From Cohaesibacter gelatinilyticus (lineage in GTDB: Bacteria > Pseudomonadota > Alphaproteobacteria > Rhizobiales > Cohaesibacteraceae), in NCBI RefSeq assembly GCF_900215605.1, contig NZ_OBEL01000001.1, positions 1,798,001 to 1,862,000 on the forward strand: a stretch of 64,000 nt of DNA, read 5' to 3'. This document shows positions 7,214-16,451 of the stretch, piece after piece. The notes beneath the pieces were generated by a model. The model was not told where the DNA came from, did not search any database, and was given only the letters and a program-made list of their open reading frames with translations. The stretch's first letter is position 1, and each line of letters opens with the position of its first letter. A program made the translations under genes and the position numbers.

Positions 7214-10200
7214 TCAAACCTTCAACCGGTCGCCTGCTGGATCATAAAATACACTGGAGCAAATCTCTGCTTCCAATACACACTCAGCCATCGGGATATA
7301 GATTGTCTCACCCATTCTAGATTGCCCCCCCTCAATGAGGGCCATGGCAATAGATTGCCCAAGCACTTCACTCCAATAGGAAGACGTCACATGCCCCACC
7401 ATTTTCATCGGCAATGACTGGTGCGGATCATTGACAATTTGCGCACCCTCTTCGAGCACAATCTTGGGATCTTTGGTTTTCAGGCCAACCAATTGCTTTC
7501 GCCCTTCGGCAACGAGATCAGGGCGTTTCAGAGAGCGCATGCCCACGAAATCCGGTTTCTTCTTGGCAACTGCCCATCCAAGCCCTGCATCATAAGGCGT
7601 AACTGTACCGTCCGTATCCTGACCAACAATGATATAGCCCTTCTCGGCTCGCAACACATGCATGGTCTCGGTACCATAAGGACAGATATCGTAGGCCTTT
7701 CCGGCTTCATAGAGTTTAGACCAAAGCTCCAATCCATGACGAGCCGGTACATTGATTTCAAAACCAAGCTCACCGGTAAAGGACAGACGGAACAAGCGCG
7801 CAGGAAAGCCAGCAACTTTGCATTCAGCCACCGACATATGAGGCAAAGCTTCATCGCTCATATCCTGCCCCTCCACAAACGGTTCCAATAGCTTGCGAGC
7901 ATTTGGACCATTCAAGGCGATGGTTGCCCATTGTTCCGTGGTAGAGGTCAACCAAACCTGCAAGTCTGGCCACTCGGTTTGCAGATAGTCTTCCATCATA
8001 TTCAGGACACGGGCAGCACCGCCCGTTGTCGTGGTGATATGGAACTTGTCCTCGCTCAGGCGGCCAATGACACCATCATCCAGAATGAACCCATCTTCCC
8101 CTAACAGAACACCATAACGGCAACGCCCAGGAGCAAGTTTGGTCCATGGGTTGGTATACATGCGGTTCATGAACTCAACCGCATCAGGCCCAACCACTTC
8201 AATTTTGCCAAGGGTAGACGCATCAAACATGCCAACTGACTTGCGTGTTGCAGCACACTCACGCGCCACAGCCTTGCGCATGTCTTCACCAGATTTTGGG
8301 AAATACCAAGCCCTGCGCCATTGCGAGACAGGCTCGAAAGCCGCGCCGTTTTTCTCGGCCCAACTATCGATTGGTGTTTTACGTGTCAGCTCGAATTGAC
8401 CATCTTTGTGATAACCGGCAAATACACCAAATGTCGTTGGGGTATAGGGAGGCCGGAATGTGGTCAGTCCCACTTTCGGCACTTCCTTGCCCACAGCGTC
8501 GGCCGCAATTTCCAATCCATTCATATTGGACATTTTGCCCTGATCGGTCGCCATGCCGTTTGTGGTGTACCGTTTGACATGTTCAATCGAATGCATGCCT
8601 TCACGTACAGCCAGACGAATGTCCTTGGCCGTCACATCATTCTGGAAATCGATGAAAGCCTTGGCTTTGCCAGGATTGCCGTTTGTAGGCAATTCCCGAT
8701 GTGTCTCACCAGTTCCAGCGCGATCATTGCCAACAGAATAAGTAACGTCCTCGCCGGACAAGTCCAAAGCCGTGATTGCTTCCAGTCCTGCTTTGGCACC
8801 ATCTTCCAGAGCGGAAGAAATACCCCATAGCCCACGGCAGGCACCAGCAATCTGGCATTCTTCGTTGCTTTGGTCCGGAAGAAAGACACGCGCCTCTTCA
8901 TCCCACTTCAGGCTGCCCTTCGTGTGCGAGAACAAATGCAGGGATGGTGTCCAACCACCACACATCAAAAGCACATCGCAGGAAAGTTCAAGAGCAGCTC
9001 CCACAACTCCGTGGGCGACCGGATTGACAGAGACAGACTTGATCCGAAGACGCCCTGATGTAGTGGTCGCCGTATGGCCAAGAAACACTTCAATGCCGCG
9101 TTGTCGCGCCTGATCCAGCAGCGCATCATCCATATCCACCCGAGTATCAACAATGGCAACCACATTGGCACCAGCATCTTGGTAATCAAATGCAGCATAC
9201 CAGGCACTGTCATGCGACGTTAAAAAGACCGGTGTCTTGCCAACCATTACCCCAAAACGGTTCAGATAGTTCTGTCCTGCACCGGCCAGCATGACACCGG
9301 GGCGATCATTCCCATCAAAGACCAATGGCCGCTCGATTGCACCTTGTGCCAGAATGACCTGCTTTGCGCGAACGCGCCACATTCTCTCACGCGGACTATT
9401 TTCAGGAACGTCCGCCAGATGATCTGTAAGCTTTTGTGCGAGAGCGACCATATTCTGATGATAATAGCCAATGGCTGTGGTTCGGCTCATCAGGCGAACA
9501 TTGTCCATGGCGCGAAGTTGATCGAGGCTGGTTTTGAGCCACGCTGATGAGCTGACACCATCAATCTCAATGCTCTCTTCGCTTAGAAGTGAGCCACCGA
9601 GTTCGGCTTGTTCATCGACCAGAACAACTTCCGCCCCAGATTTGGCAACCTGCAGCGCAGCAGCGATACCAGCTGCACCCGCTCCAACGATCAATACGTC
9701 ACAATGCAAATAACGAGATGCATAGATATCCGGATCGACCTTCGTGGGAGAGACGCCAAGTCCAGCAGAGGCCCGAATGACAGGCTCATAGAGTTTGTCC
9801 CAGAAGCTCTTCGGCCACATGAAAGTTTTGTAGTAAAAGCCAGCCGAGAAGAGCATATAGAGACGATCATTGATCGCTCCCATATCAAAGCTGAGCGATG
9901 GCCACTTGTTCTGACTGGTTGTGATCAGTCCGTCATAAATTTCTTGCGTAGTGGCGCGAGTGTTGGGTTCGAAACGGCTGTTATCTGCCCCTGGGCGCTG
10001 TGTACCTATCAGCGCATTGGGTTCTTCAGAGCCAGCGGTCAGCACTCCACGAGGTCGGTGATATTTGAAGGACCGCCCCATCAGGTGGACACCATTGGCA
10101 AGCAAAGCAGACGCAACGGTGTCACCTTCAAATCCTCGATAGGATTTGCCATCAAAGGTGAAAGTCACCGGTTTGGATTGATTCACACGGCCTTTGCCGG

Positions 10201-10219
10201 AAATACGATAGCTGCTCAT
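7214..10219 (-). CDS. soxA: sarcosine oxidase, alpha subunit
   Basis: This 1001-residue protein has the full length of the heterotetrameric type. The enzyme oxidises sarcosine to glycine and passes the methyl carbon to tetrahydrofolate, producing H2O2. Domains: an N-terminal ferredoxin-like region (about 1-110, with FKYHRPRGVL), a dinucleotide-binding domain starting DVLIVGAGAAGIAAA at 174 that holds NAD+, and a C-terminal aminomethyltransferase (GcvT-like) THF-binding half from about residue 600 to 990 (FRLSFTGELGFEINVP). It overlaps the soxD stop codon by 4 bases (ATGA), indicating translational coupling. Nothing is missing. Confidence 0.97.
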   Translation of the reverse strand: MSSYRISGKGRVNQSKPVTFTFDGKSYRGFEGDTVASALLANGVHLMGRSFKYHRPRGVLTAGSEEPNALIGTQRPGADNSRFEPNTRATTQEIYDGLITTSQNKWPSLSFDMGAINDRLYMLFSAGFYYKTFMWPKSFWDKLYEPVIRASAGLGVSPTKVDPDIYASRYLHCDVLIVGAGAAGIAAALQVAKSGAEVVLVDEQAELGGSLLSEESIEIDGVSSSAWLKTSLDQLRAMDNVRLMSRTTAIGYYHQNMVALAQKLTDHLADVPENSPRERMWRVRAKQVILAQGAIERPLVFDGNDRPGVMLAGAGQNYLNRFGVMVGKTPVFLTSHDSAWYAAFDYQDAGANVVAIVDTRVDMDDALLDQARQRGIEVFLGHTATTTSGRLRIKSVSVNPVAHGVVGAALELSCDVLLMCGGWTPSLHLFSHTKGSLKWDEEARVFLPDQSNEECQIAGACRGLWGISSALEDGAKAGLEAITALDLSGEDVTYSVGNDRAGTGETHRELPTNGNPGKAKAFIDFQNDVTAKDIRLAVREGMHSIEHVKRYTTNGMATDQGKMSNMNGLEIAADAVGKEVPKVGLTTFRPPYTPTTFGVFAGYHKDGQFELTRKTPIDSWAEKNGAAFEPVSQWRRAWYFPKSGEDMRKAVARECAATRKSVGMFDASTLGKIEVVGPDAVEFMNRMYTNPWTKLAPGRCRYGVLLGEDGFILDDGVIGRLSEDKFHITTTTGGAARVLNMMEDYLQTEWPDLQVWLTSTTEQWATIALNGPNARKLLEPFVEGQDMSDEALPHMSVAECKVAGFPARLFRLSFTGELGFEINVPARHGLELWSKLYEAGKAYDICPYGTETMHVLRAEKGYIIVGQDTDGTVTPYDAGLGWAVAKKKPDFVGMRSLKRPDLVAEGRKQLVGLKTKDPKIVLEEGAQIVNDPHQSLPMKMVGHVTSSYWSEVLGQSIAMALIEGGQSRMGETIYIPMAECVLEAEICSSVFYDPAGDRLKV

Positions 10220-10518
10220 TTTGCCAACTCTTTCAACTCATCTTCCGTCGGGCGAGGCGTGCCGCTTTTGTAGGTGGTCAGGAACTGATCGCTGACCGTG
10301 TCGCGAACGGCATTGAAGAAACGGGCACAGCCATGGATATGGCGCCAACGTTCGAAATGCAGGCCTCGCTCATTGGTGCGAATGAACAGAAAATTGCGCC
10401 ATTCCTCGTCACTCAACTCTTCCGGCCTTACCGGTCGATCAATATGGGCTTCTCCTGCATAGGCAAATTCCAGCTCCGGCAGGGTTTCCTCACAATGAGG
10501 GCAACGGATCATCAACAT
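10216..10518 (-). CDS. soxD: sarcosine oxidase, delta subunit
   Basis: This 100-residue protein starts MLMIRCPHCEETLPELEF, with AAGGAG 8 bases before the ATG. SoxD is the zinc-binding delta subunit. The CPHC pair near the N-terminus and the later H and C residues (RWRHIHGCARFF) are the expected ligands. The RPEELSDEEWRNFLFIRTN block is diagnostic of the family. It lies between soxB and soxA in the usual B-D-A-G order. Confidence 0.96.
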   Translation of the reverse strand: MLMIRCPHCEETLPELEFAYAGEAHIDRPVRPEELSDEEWRNFLFIRTNERGLHFERWRHIHGCARFFNAVRDTVSDQFLTTYKSGTPRPTEDELKELAK

Positions 10519-10541
10519 GTCGGGATCTCCTTATCGCCAGA

Positions 10542-11795
10542 TCAATGGGCAACAGCGGCGGCGGCAGCTTCATCAATCAGCCGGCCGGTCTGGAAGCGCT
10601 CAAGAGTGAATGGGGCATTGATGGGGTGCGGTTCGTCCTTGGCAACTGTGTGGGCCAGGACATGGGCTGCACCGGGCGTTGCCTTGAAGCCGCCAGTCCC
10701 CCAACCACAATTGACATAAAGACCCTTTACCGGTGTCTTGCCCAAAATGGCCGAGCGGTCCGGGGTTACGTCCACGATCCCGCCCCATTTGCGAAGCATC
10801 CGCATGCGACGGAAAATCGGGAAAATCTCACAGATGGCAGCAACCGTATGCTCAATCAGAGGCAATCCACCGCGTTGCGAGTAGGAGATATATTGATCAG
10901 TACCCGAGCCAATCACCAGCTCTCCTTTGTCCGACTGGCTGATATAGGCATGCACGCTGTTCGACATCACAACGCACGGCATGATCGGTTTGACCGGCTC
11001 GGAGACCAGAGCTTGCAGTGGGAAACTTTCCAAAGGCAGCTGAACATCTGCGGTCTGCATGACAACGGAAGTGTTACCCGCAGCAGAAACAGCAACTTTT
11101 TTGGCCTTGATAAAGCCCTTGCCCGTCTCGACACCTTCAACAGCTCCGTCAGCTCCTCGTCTAATCGAAAGAACAGGGCAATTCTGAATGATATCGACAC
11201 CGCGTGCTGCCGCTGCACGGGCATATCCCCAAGCTACAGCATCATGGCGGGCTGTCCCCGCACGCTGCTGAAACGCAGCTCCCATCACGGGATAACGAGC
11301 TGTTGGTGAGATATCCAGCGGAGGGCAGATGGCCTTGGCTTCTTCCGGGCTGATCCATTTGTTGTCAACGCCGTTGAGACGGTTCGCATGGATATGACGC
11401 TTGAAGCTCTGAACATCATGAACGTTATGAGCCAGCATCATGACGCCGCGTTGAGAAAACATGACGTTGTAGTTCAGCTCCTGGCTCAGCCCATCCCATA
11501 GATCCACGGCATGATCATACAGACCCGCACTTTCATCATAGAGATAATTGGACCGAATGATGGTGGTGTTGCGTCCGGTGTTGCCACCGCCCAACCAACC
11601 TTTTTCGATCACGGCAACATTGGTAATGCCGTGCTCCTTGGCCAGATAATAGGCTGCACCGAGCCCATGGCCACCGGCACCGACAATAATGACATCATAT
11701 TCAGACTTAGGGGCAGCATCTGGCCATTGCTTCGGCCATTTTTTATGGCCACTCAGAGAATTGCGAAGCAAGGAAAAGGCGGAAAAATGGGTCAC
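10542..11795 (-). CDS. soxB: sarcosine oxidase, beta subunit
   Basis: This 417-residue FAD-dependent DadA-type oxidoreductase starts at a GTG codon (reading V-T-H-F) with AGAGG 8 bases before it. The dinucleotide-binding motif is VGAGGHGLGAAYYLA (about 38-52). His184 in GTARHDAVAWGY matches the histidine that carries covalent FMN in characterised heterotetrameric enzymes. GTGGFKATPG near the C-terminus closes the FAD site. The beta subunit holds the sarcosine oxidation site in the cytoplasmic complex. It is the first gene of the sox operon, reading away from a regulator of the GlxA type. Confidence 0.96.
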   Translation of the reverse strand: MTHFSAFSLLRNSLSGHKKWPKQWPDAAPKSEYDVIIVGAGGHGLGAAYYLAKEHGITNVAVIEKGWLGGGNTGRNTTIIRSNYLYDESAGLYDHAVDLWDGLSQELNYNVMFSQRGVMMLAHNVHDVQSFKRHIHANRLNGVDNKWISPEEAKAICPPLDISPTARYPVMGAAFQQRAGTARHDAVAWGYARAAAARGVDIIQNCPVLSIRRGADGAVEGVETGKGFIKAKKVAVSAAGNTSVVMQTADVQLPLESFPLQALVSEPVKPIMPCVVMSNSVHAYISQSDKGELVIGSGTDQYISYSQRGGLPLIEHTVAAICEIFPIFRRMRMLRKWGGIVDVTPDRSAILGKTPVKGLYVNCGWGTGGFKATPGAAHVLAHTVAKDEPHPINAPFTLERFQTGRLIDEAAAAAVAH

Positions 11796-11860
11796 AGCAG
11801 GTTCCTCTTCAAATCAGAGGGTCACTCTTCTATGAAATACCAGTTCTGTATGGTATATAT

Positions 11861-11886
11861 GCGCAAAACAAATGGTTTATTTGCGC
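11861..11886. promoter_or_regulatory. inverted repeat in the soxB/regulator divergent promoter region
   Basis: GCGCAAA (11861-11867) and TTTGCGC (11880-11886) form a 7-bp inverted repeat with 12 bases between, flanked by TATAT on both sides. It sits midway in the 110-base region between soxB (minus) and the AraC-type gene (plus). It is a candidate operator for that regulator. Confidence 0.5.
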
Positions 11887-11905
11887 TATATTTGGATTTC
11901 GGAAC

Positions 11906-12913
11906 ATGCAAGCTCCTCGCAAGGCTGTGACAGCAAAACCACGCCTATCAGTTGCCTTCATCTTGGCTCGGCATTTCACTCTTAGCGCGTTTGCAAGCTT
12001 CATCGACGTTCTGCGTCTATCGGCTGACGAAGGAGATAGCAGCCGCAAGATCCTGTGTGACTGGACCGTCCTTTCCCCCAACATGCATCCGGTCACATCC
12101 AGTTGCGGCATTCAGGTTCAACCGACCGAACGCTTGGGCGATCCAAATCGATTTGACTATATCGCAGTAGTCGGCGGGCTGATGAATGAGGTGGAAACAC
12201 TCCCACCTGAGGTGGATGCTTTTCTGATCCGCGCGGCGAATAGCAAGATTCCGCTCATTGGTCTTTGCACCGGGGCCTTCAGTTTGCACCGTCTGGGCCT
12301 CATGGAAGGTCGAGAATGCTGTGTCAGCTGGTTTCATAGGGAGGATTTCCTTGAGCAGTTCAACGACTTGAACCCGGTTTCCAATCAGATCTTTGTCATT
12401 GATGGAGACAGATTGACTTGCTCTGGTGGAGTGAGTTCTGCTCATTTGGCGGCTCACCTGGTCAGCAAACATGTCGGTGCCAGTCAGGCTCAAAAGAGCT
12501 TGAACATCATGATCATTGACGAGTTCCAGCATAGCAGCAAAGCGCAACCAGGCATCCCGACCAACCTGAAAACCAACGACGAACTGGTCAAACATGCCCT
12601 CCTGATCATGCAGGAAAATATGGAAACACCATTGTCTGTGGCCTCAATTGCCAAGCGCCTGAAAGTCAGTCGCCGGAATCTGGAGCAACATTTTCAAAAA
12701 GCATTGGCGATGTCACCAAGCCAGACAAATGTTCGCATCCGTCTGGATTATGCCAAATATCTGATGAAAGAAAAATCGAACTCCCTGGCCAAGATTGCAA
12801 CCATGACCGGTTTCTGCGATGCCTCGCATTTCGCTCGCATTTTCAAACAAGCCGAGCAAATTGCTCCCAGTGCCTTTCGCAAGGAAATCAATGCTGCGCA
12901 CGAATACACATAA
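11906..12913 (+). CDS. GlxA-family (GATase1-like/AraC) transcriptional regulator
   Basis: This 335-residue protein has an N-terminal DJ-1/PfpI-like domain (about 12-200), with Cys121 in GLCTGAFSLH at the nucleophile elbow position. The C-terminal AraC-type double helix-turn-helix is at about 230-330 (LSVASIAKRLKVSRRNLEQHF, split over two helices, and GFCDASHFARIFKQ). Proteins of this architecture include GbdR and SouR, which activate glycine betaine and sarcosine catabolism when they sense those compounds. Its divergent position next to soxBDAG makes it the likely regulator of that operon, with sarcosine or dimethylglycine as inferred ligand. The gene ends 31 bases before the convergent sensor kinase gene. 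Confidence 0.85.
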   Translation: MQAPRKAVTAKPRLSVAFILARHFTLSAFASFIDVLRLSADEGDSSRKILCDWTVLSPNMHPVTSSCGIQVQPTERLGDPNRFDYIAVVGGLMNEVETLPPEVDAFLIRAANSKIPLIGLCTGAFSLHRLGLMEGRECCVSWFHREDFLEQFNDLNPVSNQIFVIDGDRLTCSGGVSSAHLAAHLVSKHVGASQAQKSLNIMIIDEFQHSSKAQPGIPTNLKTNDELVKHALLIMQENMETPLSVASIAKRLKVSRRNLEQHFQKALAMSPSQTNVRIRLDYAKYLMKEKSNSLAKIATMTGFCDASHFARIFKQAEQIAPSAFRKEINAAHEYT

Positions 12914-12944
12914 ATAAGATACGAGTGGTGTTGGATATTGGAGC

Positions 12945-15467
12945 TTATGTCTGGCGTTTTATGATCGCAAGAAGATCATATTCCTTCATCGGTTTTGAGA
13001 TCATCTCACAACGCGCTGACATGTCCACATTCAGATCTTTATGATCCGGCAATTGAGAGGACATCAAAATGGCATGTCTGTCAGATTTTTCTTCCAAGTA
13101 TGATCGGATCAGATCCCAACCTAAATTATCCTGATCGAGATAAAGATCTGTGATCAGCAGATCGATTTCCGGTTCTTCTGCAAGGATGGTCTGACCATCC
13201 GCCATATTGGTTGCGACCTGTGGTTCCATACCAACAGCTCGCAAAATCTTGGCCACATAGTGCGCGGCAACTTCATTGTCGTCAACAACAAGGACAGATC
13301 CAGACATCCTGTCTATTCTCGTCTTGTCATCTTCACCGCTGTAAGCTGGGAGTGTCAAAACAACCTTCGTGCCCATGTCAGGCTCGCTTTCGATCTGCAT
13401 GGAACCACCCGATTGATGGATGAAACCATGAACCATCGACAGACCGAGCCCTGTGCCAGTGCCGTCGCTACGATTGGTAAAAAACGGCTCAGACGCACGA
13501 CGCAAGATTTCCGGTGACATGCCACAGCCATCATCACTTATGGAGAGACAGATCGTGTGAGTGTCCTCACGCCCTACGGTGACGCTCACAGTCCCTTCCC
13601 CATTAATCGCTTGCCCGGCATTGATGCACAAATTCAAGATGGTGCTTTCCATCTGACCGGGATCAATCAGAGCACAAAGTCCTTCCTCATCGCAGGACAT
13701 GTTGATGACCACATCTGAAGGCAGAGCAATGGACAGCAAATCCTGCATCCCTTCCAGTAATTCTCCAATATCTGTTACCTCCGGTTCCAATTGCTGCTTT
13801 CGCGCAAAGGCCAGAAGGCGTTCAGTCAGTGTAACACCCAAATCAACCGCTGCTGTGATACGGGAAAGATGTTCAGGAATTCTCTTCTTGTCAGTTGTCT
13901 CAATCAGATGAAGATTGCCAGAAACCGTCGAAAGAATATTGCCAAAATCATGCGCGACCTCACCCGTCAACTTGCCCAGGGATTCAACCCGACGAATCTC
14001 CTCCAATCTTTCATCGATGCGTCTTCGCTCGGTCGTCTCAGAGAACAGCCAAACCGAACCACCATCGGGCAGCTGAGACTGGCGTATCTCCAAAACATGC
14101 CCCGATTGGTCGGCATATTCCTCAACGCCGGCAAGGCTGACTTCAGATGCTTTATGAGAAAATGCTGATCGTTCGATCAATGCATGCGGCGTCTCTTTTT
14201 TCAGATCCGTGGTTTTTGGAAGCCTGAGCAATTCTCGAACCTGAGCATTTTCCGCCTCTATCTGCCCATCTGCGGAGATGATGGCGACACCATCATTGAT
14301 GTTCTGGAAGACCCGAGCAAACAGCGCATTCTGCTTATTGATCAAATTGGCATGGCGCTCAAGCTTTCTGGCGTTGGCACGAAAAACGCTAAAAGCATCA
14401 AACAGCTGCCCGATTTCATCCTTGTGACCAAGTTTATATGGCAAGTCCGTGCGCAAATCCCCAGCAGCAAGTCGACGCATGGCATCAGCAACGTGACGCA
14501 GATTTGCAGCAACATATCGCCACACATACATCCCCGATCCAATTGCAATGACCAGACTGATCAGGGCAAGAGCAAAAACCGAGCGCTGAGCGATTGTCAG
14601 GTTTCTGGAAGTCTCTGCCCGCGCCAGGGTCAGTCGTTGCTCGGCATCGGAAATCATTGTTGCTGCATGAGTAGCCAGCTGGTCTGAAGCTCGGCGAATA
14701 CGGAAAAGCGCATTTTCCGAATCCAATTGCGCCGTCAGAATTTGATGCCTCAGCTCAAACAGATTGATCCGCTTACCACCGATCACTGAGACAAGCTCAT
14801 TCAAACTCTTTTCATTGGAAATCGTCTCTGGTTCAGGCAAGCGTTTGAGAAAAGAGAGATAACGGCGATTGAACTCACCGACTGCAATAAGTTCTTGCGC
14901 ACGAGCAGCACCTAATGCCTCAGCTGTTAACTGCTGAAGTCTTGCCCAATAGAGGCGTTCATTCAAACTGGCGGTAATGATATCGGCACGACGATTGAAA
15001 CGGTTCTGCAGCCGTATCAAATCACGATCCATTCGCTTCAACTCGGCTTCGAGCGCACTTTTGGGCACAGATGCTCGCTCAATATCCAGAATTGCCGATC
15101 GCATTCTTGCCAGTGGTAAGGATAGCTCCGATTCCGCACCGGCTGTCTTTTCAATTCGAGCAATCGTCTTTAGCGTGGACTGAACATCTGCCGCCAACAA
15201 AGCTGGTATCTGAACGGTAATCAGAAAGGGCGCAGATGTCGCCAGGTCCGCAACATCTCTGGAAAGACCAAGCGCGTTTGAGACTTCCGTCAGTGTTTCG
15301 CGATGGACGGTTTCAAGCCAACCTTCGGCATTGCGCAGCATTCCAAGCCCAATGCCTGAGACCAATAGAACCACCGCGAAAAGAACTGCAAGAGCGCTGG
15401 AGAGCCGAAAGCGGACACTATGAGTGGGGTCTATCGAGGATTTTGCAGGACTAGGAATTTTAGACAT
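12945..15467 (-). CDS. hybrid sensor histidine kinase with TorS-like helical sensor domain
   Basis: This is an 840-residue inner-membrane kinase from the ATG giving MSKIPSP; a TTG precedes it. TM1 is at about 23-45 and TM2 at about 295-317. Between them is an almost wholly helical periplasmic domain of about 250 residues, like that of TorS. Then come HAMP (318-370), a PAS-like domain (385-480), a HisKA domain with the phospho-acceptor His506 in GEVAHDFGNIL, an HATPase domain (N-box LNLCINAGQA, G-boxes DDGCGMS and GTGLGLS) and a C-terminal receiver with Asp774 in LLITDLY. There is no Hpt domain, unlike classical TorS. It is 16 bases from the response regulator upstream. The signal is unknown. 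Confidence 0.88.
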   Translation of the reverse strand: MSKIPSPAKSSIDPTHSVRFRLSSALAVLFAVVLLVSGIGLGMLRNAEGWLETVHRETLTEVSNALGLSRDVADLATSAPFLITVQIPALLAADVQSTLKTIARIEKTAGAESELSLPLARMRSAILDIERASVPKSALEAELKRMDRDLIRLQNRFNRRADIITASLNERLYWARLQQLTAEALGAARAQELIAVGEFNRRYLSFLKRLPEPETISNEKSLNELVSVIGGKRINLFELRHQILTAQLDSENALFRIRRASDQLATHAATMISDAEQRLTLARAETSRNLTIAQRSVFALALISLVIAIGSGMYVWRYVAANLRHVADAMRRLAAGDLRTDLPYKLGHKDEIGQLFDAFSVFRANARKLERHANLINKQNALFARVFQNINDGVAIISADGQIEAENAQVRELLRLPKTTDLKKETPHALIERSAFSHKASEVSLAGVEEYADQSGHVLEIRQSQLPDGGSVWLFSETTERRRIDERLEEIRRVESLGKLTGEVAHDFGNILSTVSGNLHLIETTDKKRIPEHLSRITAAVDLGVTLTERLLAFARKQQLEPEVTDIGELLEGMQDLLSIALPSDVVINMSCDEEGLCALIDPGQMESTILNLCINAGQAINGEGTVSVTVGREDTHTICLSISDDGCGMSPEILRRASEPFFTNRSDGTGTGLGLSMVHGFIHQSGGSMQIESEPDMGTKVVLTLPAYSGEDDKTRIDRMSGSVLVVDDNEVAAHYVAKILRAVGMEPQVATNMADGQTILAEEPEIDLLITDLYLDQDNLGWDLIRSYLEEKSDRHAILMSSQLPDHKDLNVDMSARCEMISKPMKEYDLLAIIKRQT

Positions 15468-15483
15468 CAACGCGCCAACTCAT

Positions 15484-16194
15484 TCACAATTGAAAAACAT
15501 ATCCCTGAGATCGTCTGGTCAACAGGTGAATCGGCTTTGACGGGACTTCCTCAATCTTGCGACGCAAACGCAAAATCAGCACATCAATCGTTCGATCGAC
15601 ATAGCGCTCCATATTGGTGCCTAGTTCTTCCAATAATTCCGGGCGTGTGATGATGCGTTCCGGATTGCGGGCAAAATATTCCAGAAGGCGATATTCGCCA
15701 TTGGTAAGAGGGATTTCATCTCCCTGATTATCGAGCAACTGACGCTGTTTCAAATCAAGGCACTTGTCACCAAAGTTGATGGACAAACCAGAAGAAACCA
15801 AACGTGTTTGCCCATTGCCAAAGCGTCGCAAGACAGCACGAATGCGCGCAATAAGTTCACGAGGATTGAAGGGCTTGGTCACATAATCATCAGCACCGGT
15901 TTCCAGGCCAATGATTTTGTCAATTTCATCCCCCACCCCGGTCAGCATGACAATTGGCAGCTGCGATCGTTCACGAATATGGATCGCCAGATCCAGACCC
16001 GATTCACCTTTCAAGCGCAGATCAATAAGAGCAAGATTGATTGGAGGTGGATCACCAAGAGCCACAAAATCTGCACTGCCTGCACAGACAACAGTGGAAT
16101 AACCAGCTTCTCCAAGCAATACAGACAGCGTCTCACTCATTTCGTGGTCATCATCCACGATAGCGATCACTGGCACGTCCTGCATACTGCTCAT
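15484..16194 (-). CDS. OmpR-family response regulator
   Basis: This 236-residue protein starts at the ATG giving MSSMQDVPV, with GGGAG 5 bases upstream; TTG and GTG codons further upstream look less likely. The receiver domain (about 5-120) has the acidic pair in IVDDDHE, the phospho-acceptor Asp58 in LIDLRLKG, the Thr in VMLTG and the Lys in VTKPF. The winged-helix DNA-binding domain (about 135-232) ends RLRRKIEEVPSKPIHLLTRRSQGYVF. It precedes its cognate kinase gene by 16 bases and is divergent from the phnD-type importer, so that importer is the most likely target. Confidence 0.93.
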   Translation of the reverse strand: MSSMQDVPVIAIVDDDHEMSETLSVLLGEAGYSTVVCAGSADFVALGDPPPINLALIDLRLKGESGLDLAIHIRERSQLPIVMLTGVGDEIDKIIGLETGADDYVTKPFNPRELIARIRAVLRRFGNGQTRLVSSGLSINFGDKCLDLKQRQLLDNQGDEIPLTNGEYRLLEYFARNPERIITRPELLEELGTNMERYVDRTIDVLILRLRRKIEEVPSKPIHLLTRRSQGYVFQL

Positions 16195-16299
16195 ACTCAC
16201 TCCCAATGGCTTTTTTTCTTTTCAGGGTAGCACATACTACAGAATGCCAAACCATTGCTTGATTGCAAATATTTCCCAGCCCCGGCTCAACTGTAATAT

Positions 16300-16337
16300 T
16301 GTTAACATAAACAGCCAGATCGGTTAATCCTGTTAAC
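16300..16337. promoter_or_regulatory. TGTTAAC direct repeats between response regulator and phnD
   Basis: TGTTAAC occurs at 16300-16306 and again at 16331-16337, about three helical turns apart, with GGTTAA between them at 16322. OmpR-type regulators bind direct repeats, so these are candidate binding sites in the 257-base divergent region 16195-16451. No clear -35/-10 pair was found. Confidence 0.45.
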
Positions 16338-16451
16338 GACGCATCGCTGTCCCTGATGGCAAACAAGGCAATACGCTCAAAGGCAAGAACTGACGGCACC
16401 CGACCCGAGTATTTGGGTTTTGGTGTCATTACAATGCATTGGGAGGAAAAT

